In this document: piece by piece, positions 31,396-41,791 of the stretch | How the letters are laid out: every line of letters begins with the position of its first letter | How positions within the stretch are numbered: the stretch's first letter is position 1 | Assembly: GCF_030247185.1 (NCBI RefSeq) | Contig: NC_080571.1 | Span: 253,429,771-253,493,770, forward strand | Direction: 5' to 3' | Origin: Malaya genurostris | Lineage: Eukaryota > Arthropoda > Insecta > Diptera > Culicidae | Length of the DNA stretch: 64,000 bases | The notes under the pieces: model-generated | Database searches by the model: none | Told to the model about the DNA's origin: nothing | The model's input: the letters and a program-made list of their open reading frames with translations, nothing else | Program-made: the position numbers and the translations under genes

Positions 31396-33198
31396 CAGGG
31401 CCGGTGAAAGAGGTGGGTACGGTGGGTAGTACTATCCACCCGAAAATTCCAAAGGTGGGTAATTACCCACCTGTAATTTCTAACGAACACTAATAGTAAT
31501 ATTAGTATCATTTATAACAATAAATATAGTTTTTTTTTTGTAACTGAGAATAATAAATAAAATCAGAATTATAAAATGCTAGTACTCAAGATAGAGCAAG
31601 GATGTGAAGATATACAACAAAAAGGTGAAGCGTGACAATGGTCTTTTGAGCAAGCAGAAATCTTTTAGTGACTTAACTTTTACCTTCAACCAAAGTGGTC
31701 GAGTTTAAGCATCTCATTCATGCAAATCACTCGAGTCTCTGGTATGCCGAAAAGTACCGAAAAAAATCTTTTACCATTTACTATACGAACCGGTAAAAGA
31801 AAAGTTACCAGAAGTTGGCAGTTTCTACTTGCGGCAGCATTCTTATACACATTGAGTTCTTCACTGTATGGATATTTTTCTCAATCTCTATACAGCTAGT
31901 TGAACATCGGAATGAATGGTTTGTTCGAACTATTGCTTATGTCCCCAGAAAAACAGCGTGCTGGCTGTTTAGCCTAGGTTGTAAGCGGTATTCAGTAGCG
32001 CTGCACTCACCGCTACCTGATGAAAACCCATCATGCTATTCTTACTTTTTCACTATTAGAGATAGTGAAGAATTAATTGTGTACGAGAATGCAGCCGCAA
32101 GTAGAAAGTAACAACTTCTGATAACTATTCTTTTGTCGGTTCGGATAGTAAGTGGTAAAAGACCTTTATCGGTACTTTCCGGCATACCAGAGACTCGAGT
32201 GATTTGCATTGATGAAATGCTTAAGTTCAACTCCTCTTGCGAAAGTTGAGTTAGTAAAAGATTTCAGTTTGCTAAAATCAACCTTGTCACATCTCGCCTT
32301 TCCATTCTTTATCTTCACATAAATGAAATCACTCAAAATCTTTTGACGTAGGATTACGTCTTTGTTTTCTATACCGGGGTACAAATTCAAAACATAGAAG
32401 TAAAACCATTTAGACAGTAGTTAGGTTTTGAACATCTACAACTCAACCACGAACAATGTGTAATTCTACCTATTTTTCAAACCATTGTCATTCTTCTAAT
32501 TGATATGACGGTGCATTGTCTTGGTTACAGATGATTTTTTCTGCTTCATATGAGGCCGTTTTTTACGATTCCATACTTCAAACGCATTAATAACTGAAAA
32601 CTTTTGTTGGTACTTTCTTCTCAAGATAGTCGACGTTAATTATACCTCGAGCATCTAAAAACTGACACCACACTTGTTGCAGCTACCTGTTGCGTTTTCC
32701 CCGTCTAAATGTAGAAACAACTCCGGAGAAAAAAGATAGATCCATGTTTCGTCCACTGTTTCATACCAACGCAAGAAATCCTTTTTATTGCGACTAAACA
32801 GTGCCGACCAGCTCTCTGGATTGTTGATGCGTTGTTGCTTTTGAAAGATTGTGAGCGAACGAGGCACCTATTTGGAAAAGATTTTTTTCATGCTCAGATT
32901 TTCGCATACGATCATAAAAGCACTTCCAGTTCAGTCGGACTTTGATTTTGTGTTCATCCATAACGATTATCAAAACTTGCTCACATTTTTTTCGGATGAG
33001 TGCTTAATTTAGTCACGTTAAAATCAGAAAAACAAAATATCGAAAACGTTTCAAGCTTCGAATTTACGCGTCTCATGCAAAGTTATATCAAAACAAAATA
33101 TTATTTAAAAATCGACTAAATAATACTTCAAAATAGTGGGTCGTTCTCCCTGGTACGAAAAATTACCCACCTGGGCTTAACATGTTTCACCGGCTCTG
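31396..33198. mobile_element. hAT-like element with long internal inverted repeat
   Basis: The left end CAGGGCCGGTGAAA and the reverse-complemented right end CAGAGCCGGTGAAA match at 13 of 14, each followed by GGTGGGTAATT-type subterminal words. The flanks CTACCTTG (31388-31395) and CTACTTTC (33199-33206) agree at 6 of 8, consistent with an aged 8-bp duplication. Inside, about 250-bp arms (31590-31850 and 32080-32330) are inverted repeats of each other around a 229-bp spacer. A mariner relic occupies 32440-32960. Arm-encoded frames (KARCDKVDFSKLKSF on minus) may be transposase remnants, but I cannot prove it. Confidence 0.65.
32440..32960 (-). pseudogene. Mariner transposase relic (first and second Asp regions)
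   Basis: The minus strand gives PRSLTIFQKQQRINNPESW, SRNKKDFLRWYETVDETWIY (first Asp), VDYLEKKVPTKVFS and CNQDNAPSYQ (second Asp). The pattern VDETW...QDNAP is mariner DD34D type. Stops and frameshifts occur throughout, and the third Asp region is gone. It lies inside the 31396-33198 element. Confidence 0.75.
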
Positions 33199-33354
33199 CT
33201 ACTTTCATCAAAAAGTTTCCGGAATCACCACCGTGTGGTGCTCTCAGTCACCCGATTAGATTTTTTATTCTTTTAGGTCACATCATATCAAATTTTCAGT
33301 TGTATTGAGTACATCTGCGATTGTGCGTGTGCTCAATTTTGCACAATTTTCAAA

Positions 33355-35166
33355 ATGGAATTGAATTTGCAACAACGAGCTTGCATTAAATTTTGCGTTA
33401 AAAACGGTTTCAATGGTGCGACGACATTGCAAATGTTAGAAGAGTGTTTCGGCAACGATACTCTGAAGAAAACAGTCGTTTATCAGTGTTACGAACGTTT
33501 CAGCAGTGGCCGTCGTTTTCAGTCGAAAAAGAAGGCGATGCTCACAGTTTTCACTAATTACAAGGTTGTATATCATTAATTCTGTTCCCAAGGCCAGAAC
33601 GTCAACAAGGAGTATTGTTTGGGCGTTATGAGACGTTTGCGTGAAGAAATTCGCCGAAAAAAGGCGGGCGGGTAATGTCAGAGACATAACTGGACGTCGT
33701 GAATACGAAAACAACTGACATGTTCCTTAACACTTCCGAATATCAATTAGTTGATCAATTGTATGAGTTATGCAAGCATTCCCCCTTTTCACATTTTTCG
33801 CAAAAACAAAGAAGGCTTCACTTGATCTCGATTACTATGAATTTCACACAGCGAATAGTGCACAAATCTAACCAAACTGTTATAGATTTGCATTAAACTG
33901 AGGATATTTACTTTCGATTTGCAAACAACAAATCATAATAGATCTTTAGAAAACTTTTAGAGCCTTTAGAACAATTGATTTTGTGTGATACTCCCCACTG
34001 TTGTCATCTTTTCGTTGTTTTTTCACCAATGCAAACGACTAGCAGCTGTCACGTAATCGTTCTTGTCGGAAGCGAAACTAGCTTTGCAAACGACACACTA
34101 TACATCTGCTTGCAGTGGCGATAGAATCCAAACTGATTCAATTTTTGTTAAGAGGTTTCTTTTTACGTGATTTCGTTTGTAACTTTTTCACTAATCGGCT
34201 ATAAAAACAGCCGCATACAAAATTTTAATGTCGATTTTTTTCATTTCGGATTTGCATTTCATCGAAAGAAACTATCAGGATGCTGTACGAGATTCATTTC
34301 TGCCTTTCAAAAGGACCAAATTGTGGAACTCACTACGATATTAAGCACTGTTCGGAACATTTTTCGCTAACGATTTGTTGTACAGCAGCAGATATTTTGT
34401 TCTCTTCCTCAGAACGCGTTCTGATTGGCTGGTGTTGACATGGGTCAAATGAGATAGGTTTTTCAATAGTGTACTATTGAAATACTTCAATGCTGTTGCT
34501 ATACACGTTTAAGTTGATAAATTTCAATTCTATTGGTAGTTATATTATATAAATCCTTTCACACATCACAGAGCTATGAGCTTTCAAAATACGAGAAAGG
34601 CAAACGCGCCTTATGAATTATCCTCTTTGATACTCGTTTATATCAAACATATCAGAAAAGTTTAAATTTGAATTATTCGAGATTATGTCACACTACTGAA
34701 AATTTTATCATAAAATTGTGATCATATTTCCGATAGTATGTAGCAAAAATTATGTTGATTCATTAGATACAACAGGATATATTCACGATCAAAAACTTAT
34801 CACTCTCTCAGAGGGTAAATTTTTAAAAGGCGCCCCATAGTAAAGTAAGTCGTATTCACGACAAAACGAGAACTGTGGGCAAACATAATGCCATTGTTAT
34901 CCGTGAACATTTAGCTAGAAACGAAACGACTACCATTCAGCAACCACCGAATTCACCTGATTTGGCTCACTGCGACTTTTTCCTGTTCGGTCGACTCAAG
35001 AAACCGCTCCGAGATGAGATTATGGTAAAACCGCAGATGGCTCTGATGGCCACAGCGAAAACTGAATAGAAAAAAATGTTTCGAGGATTGGATCAAGTGC
35101 TGGCATAAGTGTGTTGCAGTCGATGGAGAGTATTTTGCAGGGGACAATATCGATTTTGATAAATAA
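33355..35166 (+). pseudogene. Mariner transposase relic, core deleted and split by an insertion
   Basis: MELNLQQRACIKFCVKNGFN starts a mariner HTH domain. After YQCYERFSSGR the frame jumps to FQSKKKAMLTVF, so the first-Asp region is deleted. GQNVNKEYCLGVMRRLREEI follows and ends at 33671, where a foreign element (33672-34862) intervenes. The gene resumes with NAIVIREHLARNE, NSPDLAHCDFFLFGRLKKPL (third Asp) and a C-terminal GEYFAGDNIDFDK. The second Asp is lost next to the insertion. It is clearly dead. Confidence 0.85.
33672..34862 (-). mobile_element. GTAATGTC/TCGTATTCACGAC element, histone-promoter-like interior (copy 1)
   Basis: Outer left GTAATGTCAGAGACATAAC contains a small hairpin (ATGTC-AGA-GACAT). 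GTCGTGAATACGA just inside is inverted at the right end as TCGTATTCACGAC (34850-34862). The copy at 47190-48726 has the same ends and scattered interior matches, for example AAAATTTTAATGTCG...GATGCTGTACG. The minus strand shows CCAATCAGAACGCGTTCT (palindrome 34411-34422 beside CCAAT) and TTTATATAATATAACTACCA (34541-34553 region). No intact gene is present. It interrupts a mariner. Confidence 0.6.
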
Positions 35167-35289
35167 TCTCGAATTTGTAATTTTCTGAATAAATTTCGTG
35201 AACATTTTGATCATGGTAGTATTTTCACTGAAGAGTTTTGATCTTCTTGATTTCTTTCGCAAAATTAAACTTCCTTGATGATTCAGGAA

Positions 35290-36050
35290 GTGGCGCTTCG
35301 ATTTTAGTTGTCGCTTTACTCCAGGTGTTCCAGTTAATAATGCGGAATTTTTTCAAGAGATGTTCACCGTCGAAACTATTGCGTCATTTTTTTTGCTGTT
35401 TTGTCGATTGCAAGTTAGCTTACATTTGGTAAAGTGAACATGTCCAAATTCTTGCCAAGTAAAGTACAATTGCGAGTAGTATCAATGCATTATTTTTTTT
35501 AAACAGTGCTGCTGAATTCCACAGAATTCTTATTGCATCTTACGGGGAACAAGCTGCAAGTCGCGACTTGCGAACGTTGTTTTGAGTGATTTAACGTGGA
35601 GGTTCCAGTGTGTAGGACAAAGATCGCACAGATCAGAAAACTAATGATGACAAATTGCAAGGAAGGTAATACCCAAACTAGAAAAATATCTACAACAGAG
35701 ACGTTAAATGTCATTTATGATCGAATACTGGTCATGGAAATGATTCAGATGGTGGAGAAATGGGTTCCTCTTGAGCTGAATGATAGACAGCAGGAAAAAC
35801 GATTTTTTTCGGCATACATAAAAAGGATTTTCTGAAAGGGATCGTTCCGGAAGATAAGAAATGTATTAATTCAATTTATTACAATTGGTGTCATGCCGTT
35901 TCTGATCAAAAATCGCTTCACGGACGACTCTCTTTGATAGTCAGTGAGAAGGTGAGGAACAAATTTAACAACAATCCTTCTCAGGTTCAAACATTCACGA
36001 TCTTCACGAATAAGAGTGTTGGTTTTTTAAACGCTTTCGTTCGTTCTTAA
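35290..36050 (+). pseudogene. Heavily decayed mariner transposase relic
   Basis: Fragments in different frames align in order with a mariner: SKVQLRVVSMHYFF, SAAEFHRILIASYGEQAASR, a VEDKDR-like stretch, EMIQMVEKWVPLELNDRQQE and KGIVPEDKKC in place of the GDEKW first-Asp block. Stops are frequent and the second half is absent. It is a lineage distinct from the MELNLQQRAC and SYGSVF types nearby. Confidence 0.6.
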
Positions 36051-36059
36051 AGTTTACTT

Positions 36060-38450
36060 CATCAATACAATGAAACCAGTAGTGCTATAGTTTTGCAGCT
36101 TTACATTGTTCCAGAGAGAAAATTTCAATAAAACTAGGTTGCCCACGATAAAAGAAAACATCCAGAAAGAATTGTGAAATTAAACTTTTCTGAGTCCACA
36201 ATGATTTCGAACCAAATTTCTTATCTACTCCATTCCGTGTTGCCCTCATCAACAGGCTCATTTCAGCAACACCATCGAAACCTGCTATACCCTGCCTCTC
36301 CGTTGTCCTTTGCCATGGCTCATACACACAAATGAACATTCGAGTGGGAGCCGCCAACCAGGACCGCGATGACAATGAAAATAACGATGATGATGACGGC
36401 AACGACGCTGCTGGTGACGACAGAAGTCACGCTCTGAGAGAACGAGAGCAGAACAAAAAAAAGGAATCCAATCATTGCCATCCACACCCAACATCCAGTG
36501 GTACAACAATTCCGATTCTGTGTAGAGCATCGGCTAGTAGTTGATGGTGTTGATCGAGAGCACGACGACGACAACGACGACGGGGAGACTGAAGTAGTCC
36601 ACGCCACGACAAGCTCGCACATGTAAAGTTCACATATGAGCTTTTACCACCCACTACCTATGTCAAAATCTCACCCTGCGCTGGCGGCTCCACCACCCCC
36701 ATTCGGACCCAGAAGTGGCGAACACGTCCACGAGTAGCGGTGAGGTATATAAGGCTAACGCAAATGGGAAAAAAAGTTCTTCATGTTCGTCGTTCGAAGT
36801 ATGTAAATATGCTCTCCAGATGGGGATGAATGGATGGATGGGGGTGGAGGGTAACGAAATGGAAACGAGAAAATGCTTAATATGTATATGTGAATTTAAT
36901 TTAAATTTAGTTTTATCAAACGGTGCGCGGTACCGTGACGGTCTCCTATGTACAATCGTAGAGCACTGATGGAAGTGGGTTTCTCCTTTATTTTTTTTTC
37001 TCTTCTTTCTATCCTCTACCGCAGTCCTTCTGCGGATTGTGGAAATGCCTTGGGTGGTATAAGATTAAATTGGGTGGCTCCGTGGAAGCTGCTTGCCGGA
37101 GAGGTAGTGTGATTGCCGAACAAACGATGTTTACCGTCTTTCGGGAGTCGCTTATATTGTTTTATAGTGAGGCGATGTATGGCGAGGTCGATCATGCCTG
37201 CGATTTCGAGCGAAACAGGTTCACTGAACTTCAACGAGATAGTTCTGGTTTTGGAACTACACTCGGTAATTAAATTGTGAAATAATTCATCTAATTATTC
37301 TAGATAGTTTGTGAATCAGATTTTTCACATATAATTGTTGCGATTTTGTTAATTCAAGTGATCTTTCGATCATATCTTCCATCTCCAAGGGGGTACTTTT
37401 TCAAAGTTTTCATTTCTCACCTTGCATTCATTCATTTTTTTCATTATATTTCCATTAATTTGTAATAAATTAAATTGAGAATCCATCAGGTACATGAGCT
37501 TAAAATGAGCGAGGAAAACAAATGTTTATTTGAAGAGGAAAATGAAAAGTTTGGTTGTTCCTCTCCAAAAGCAACACGTCTTCTTCAAAAAGAAAAATCG
37601 TCCCATTTTTTGACTTCTCCCAGCTTAGTGAAGGACTGCTCAGCGAATGCGTGTGGTCGAATCTGCACCTCAACGAAAGACCAAACGGTTAAAGCCGAGG
37701 TTAATTTAATCTATAATTAATCATGTGGTGATCTGAGAGAAAGAGCACATTGAGTAAGCCGCATGCAGTAGAACTTCTCATTCGATCATGAATATCATGA
37801 AGGCACTTTCCTCTGTCTGACTATTTTTCCTGAATTGCTTGATTCAAAACGTTCGTATGTGTTTTGTAGCGTTCGGTAGTAACCATTTCACTCGGTTTCA
37901 GCAGCTCATAACAGAAAGCATCCCACTGATCCCGCAATACAATTTTTTTTTCTTACAAAATCGATCTGGTTTTGTACTCGATGTTGGAGAGTTGTTTTCT
38001 GGACTAACTTATGATTATTTGAGCTTAGGACTCCGACATTAAATCTACTTTTCATCGCCAGTCACAAACCGATTTTCTTTTGTACCTTTCCAGTGGCTTT
38101 TTTTTCAAGGAAAATGGTTCGACGGTTCTCTTGCTGTCGTTCGTTCAATTCATGTGACACCTATTTCTCTACATTATGCAATTTTACCATAGCTTTTTCA
38201 CGATTCTGTCTTTGAGAGAAGGCAGCTGAAATAATCTTGTTATTATTTAAAATTATTGAGAACCGAATTTGATCATTGTCATTTATTTTTTTTTGTTATT
38301 TTAAATATTATTCAGGCTCAATCGCGTACATGAAAAAAAAATTGAGCTATTTTTGTTAGTTGACGAAACCTTTTTGTTATTGGATCTCGTCTCGTTATCA
38401 CGTTTGGCTAAATTTGTCTACATTTCTGACCTTACTTCAAAGTTTGACTG
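36060..38450. other. Unique-looking region, no supported gene
   Basis: A GAY/GAC trinucleotide-rich patch (36355-36430 and 36555-36590) yields Asp-rich or Ser-rich frames on both strands, so neither is convincing. TATATAAGG at 36746-36754 is a TATA-like word without a followable transcript. The short frames at 37037-37273 and 37475-37720 have no recognised domain. Confidence 0.4.
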
Positions 38451-38454
38451 AAAA

Positions 38455-39490
38455 ATTACACCTAGTGGTGTAATAATGCCTACCTCATATTACTTATATT
38501 TTCAAATATATCACTAGAAGATTCTGTGAAGAATTTTCTCAATCTTGAATAAAATAAGAAACTTTCTTTGGGTATAAACAAACATAATCTTTTCAATTTT
38601 TAAACAGTTATGTCAAGTTTATGAAAATTTTTCTTTATTTTGCATCGTCGCACTCAATGATTAAACACAATTTACTGTATAGTTCTGGAACAGGAAGTCC
38701 GACCCGTATGAAATTAAACAGCAACCTATGAGACTATAGGAACTTTCATTTGAACCTAATGTCGTTTTCGTTTTTAAATTGCACTACACTGGTGCAGCGA
38801 AAGCTGCACTGGAACCGTTCGTTTTTATCAATTGCACTACTCCAGTGCTACACTTTTTCTGCACCGATACCACTGGTGTAGCACTCATCAAAAGTTCGGT
38901 GTAGCTCTGTGCAATGGAATCTTTTATTGTAGTCAAGGGTTACTGTTTATGTTTTCATCATTTCTGTTCGTTTATTCATGCCATGGTGTAGCACTGCACC
39001 GGTGTAGTGCAGTTTAAAAACGAAAACGACATAAGTTTGAGGAAATCGATCAAATCATCTCCGAGAAAATTGAGTGAGTCTCGTTTTAGAGTTTTTGACC
39101 ACTATTTCCGGTACTGCTGGAACCGGTATAGCCAAAATCGGTTCGTTTAGTAAGTAACTAATATAGACTACACATTAAATCAGTTTTGGGCCAAATCTAG
39201 CAAAAATCTACCCTTTTTGCATCGTCGCTCCAAATCACGGTGTGCAATTTTAAACACACTTTACCCTATGAAAGCATGATGAAACTCAATAGCAACCTAT
39301 GGGGATATGATATTTTTTATTTTATGATTGTCATTATTTGACACATACCTACACACATACATACACACACAGGCATTGCTCAGCTCGATGAACTGTGTTG
39401 AATGATATAGAACACTTAGCCCTCCGGGCCAATTTTCACTAGTCAATTTTTCGAGTGATTGCATAAACTGTCTATATGAGAAAGGTAATA
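38455..39490 (-). repeat. Culicine repeat, nearly complete minus-strand copy split by a MITE
   Basis: The family 3' terminus is inverted at about 38460-38485 (ACACCTAGTGGTGTAATAATG). The 5' head is at 39440-39488 (AGTGATTGCATAAACTGTC, TATATGAGAAAGG). Between them are diverged subunits and an ACACATAC tract near 39345. A 272-bp MITE sits at 38760-39031. Confidence 0.75.
38760..39031. mobile_element. 272-bp MITE with TAA target duplication
   Basis: TIRs of about 30 bp begin TGTCGTTTTCGTTTTTAAA and continue into TTGCACTACAC (left) and CTGCACTACAC (right, inverted). TAA is present on both sides (38757-38759 and 39032-39034). Removing the element and one TAA restores GAACCTAAGTTTG, the expected word of the surrounding repeat. 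A 3-bp TWA duplication suggests PIF/Harbinger. There is no coding sequence. Confidence 0.85.
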
Positions 39491-39846
39491 AGTGTACTTT
39501 TATAGAACAGCATCGTTATCATGATTTTGTAATAATATTAACAAGTAGGTACAAATTGAATAAAAGGTTTACAAATTTACATATTTTTCACCTGAAATAT
39601 ATAGATTTAAGCCCTGCGCGCTATACGAAATTGAACAAAGCACGCTGCGAACTAACATGATCTGCCAACTAGATAAATTTAGCAGTAAGTTTTATAAAAA
39701 TTTGCACCTCGTTTCAACATCGCTTGTGAAAAAATACTCATGAAATTGAAAATTTGTATTAGTTACGGACCGGAAGTTGGAATTGGAAAATTTCATTTCA
39801 TTGACTTAATGTTGGATTAGCTCGAATTTTACTGGTTTCTACTGTA

Positions 39847-40126
39847 CACTGGGATCACGCGGATTTCCAAAGTTACGCGGTTTTTTTCGGTTTAAAAACA
39901 ATTGTTCGATTTTGGAATCTCAAAATTTTTCTATGTCCCAAAGTCGATTTTCACAAAAATAATTTTTTTTTGAGATTACACCAGATCTGGACGTTTCATG
40001 CATGTCTAAGATATTTGGCATCAAAAAATTTTTTTCTTTAGTTTGGAGGTTTTTTTACGCGGATTTCCAAAGTTACGCTATTTTTTTACGCGGTACGTAT
40101 CCCCCGCGTAAAGAGAGACCTCAGTG
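39847..40126. mobile_element. 280-bp TA-flanked MITE rich in ACGCGGATTTCC
   Basis: The left end CACTGGGATCACGCGG and the reverse-complemented right end CACTGAGGTCTCTCTTTACG share CACTG and an ACGCGG-bearing subterminus. TA lies on both sides (39845-39846 and 40127-40128). ACGCGGATTTCCAAAGTTACG occurs near both ends in direct orientation. A related relic without clear ends is at 59215-59545. It is probably Tc1/mariner-mobilised. Confidence 0.65.
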
Positions 40127-40339
40127 TAACTTGCGTTCTGCTAGCAGGTGCGGCTGTATGAATTGAAATGCACCTCTTGCCAGCCAATCAGATGCATGCT
40201 TCTGTGGATCAGCCAATTAACAGACGTACTCGCGACCCAATGATTCTCGGTTCAAGTCGCAGCGGTTGCTATCAGCATTCTTTTTTTTTAATTTCAATGA
40301 ACTTCATGTCATGGAGTTTTCGACACAATATTGAATGTT

Positions 40340-40790
40340 CTTCCACGTAAATTTGCGTGAACTACGACGCTCCATTTATGTGCATCTAATAAGGTGCAAG
40401 TGTGTGGCTAGTTAAGGGGATTTTTTTTTCGTTTTTTCTTTGTTATATAAAGAAACACGCTCTTGAAATGCATGCGTTCTATGGGAAAACATTACCTTTC
40501 GTATGAATTGTGAAAATCGGCTCTGCCATCTCCGAGAAAGTGAAGTGCATGTTTTGTAGCCATTTTTCGCACATATTACTATGTAATTCCGGAACCGGAA
40601 TTCCGACCCTAATAAAACTCTATAGTGTTTTATGGAACAATAAAACCTTTCGTATGAATCTGAGTTTGTGAAAATCGGTCAAGCCATCTCGAAGAAAAAC
40701 AAATGCATATTTTCTGTATATACACACACATACACACAAACATTTTGAGATCTCGACTAGTTGATTCGAATTATATAGGGTAAGGGCTAT
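40340..40790. repeat. Dispersed repeat fragment followed by minus-strand culicine repeat
   Basis: GACGCTCCATTTATGTGCATC at about 40370 belongs to the repeat at 20310 and 30541. From about 40500, CTGCCATCTCCGAGAAAGTG, ATTCCGGAACCGGAATTCCG and ACACACATACACAC are reverse-complement culicine subunits and GT tract. Confidence 0.6.
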
Positions 40791-40799
40791 TTCATCTCA

Positions 40800-41320
40800 T
40801 TTGTAAGGACGTTGCCTCAATACCCCGATTTAGCCACTAAAATCACTATATATATATTTCATATTTCTGCTTCATTCGCCTTGCTCCACATTGAGAATTG
40901 ATTCACATTTCTTCAAAATAAAACTAATATTAATAAAACAGCTAAAAACACTTATGATGTGTTCACTACTCTGCTCCTAATTTCATCTCAATGGATTTTT
41001 ATCCATCCTATCGTTGGTCCTTTACTCATCCTATAAATTAGCAATAGCGACAGCAATCAAAACAAAATATTGCACTATTACACTCACAGGTTCAAAATGT
41101 CAGAATTCTTCTTAAAAACGACCTAATGCCGACTATGAGACAACACACGATATTTTTAGAACCAGTTTGAAACCATTTCGACGTTTAAAAATTCTTCAGT
41201 CGTTTTCGTTACCTTTCGTTTTAATTTTAAAATTTCACTGTAATTTTAATTTGGTGAAGTTTTAATAAAAACAAAAAAGGAATTGTTACTATTTAGGCAT
41301 TAGCCCTTCTAAAAAAAAGG
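40800..41320. other. No gene seen
   Basis: AT-rich sequence without recognisable repeat ends or coding potential. Confidence 0.4.
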
Positions 41321-41683
41321 CAGAGCCAGAGATACCATTTATACAGATTTATCTGTATTGTATAGATTTTTGCGATCGCATATTGATTTAAATCAAAATA
41401 CAGATTTTATACAGATTTCCTAATTTTAATACAGATTTGTACAGGTTCATAAAAAGTGAGAAGTAAAAAAATAGACTTTTCTCTCTGAGTATCAATTAGT
41501 ATTTGATTGCAGTGATTCATTAAAAGTTTATTAATCAACGGACAAATCACATGTTAAAATGGAAATCATTTGAGCAGATAATCGATGATGAACACTGACA
41601 AACATTGATATTAAAATGTTGAACCAATTTGACTTTTTATGCAAAGCAAGACATATTTTCTATGAAAATATCTGGCATCACTG
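41321..41683. mobile_element. ACAGATTT-rich hAT-like MITE, old copy
   Basis: The left end CAGAGCCAGAGATA and the reverse-complemented right end CAGTGATGCCAGATA are similar to each other and to the 7382 element. The interior has five ACAGATTT words (41344-41446). No target duplication could be matched, so the boundaries are tentative. Confidence 0.45.
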
Positions 41684-41791
41684 GGCACAACCGATGAAGC
41701 ACACACACTTAATAGCGTTATGTTAACATATAGCGGAAAGAAACCAATGCTACTAGATTTGCCACAATGGTTATTTCATTAGTATTTAACA

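Noticed and set aside
36332..36622. Asp-rich (+) and Ser-rich (-) frames as an exon
   Set aside because: Both arise from a GAY trinucleotide-rich patch. Similar open length on both strands is expected from composition.
36746..36754. TATATAAGG as a core promoter
   Set aside because: No initiator or downstream gene could be followed. A TATA-like word is expected by chance in AT-rich DNA.
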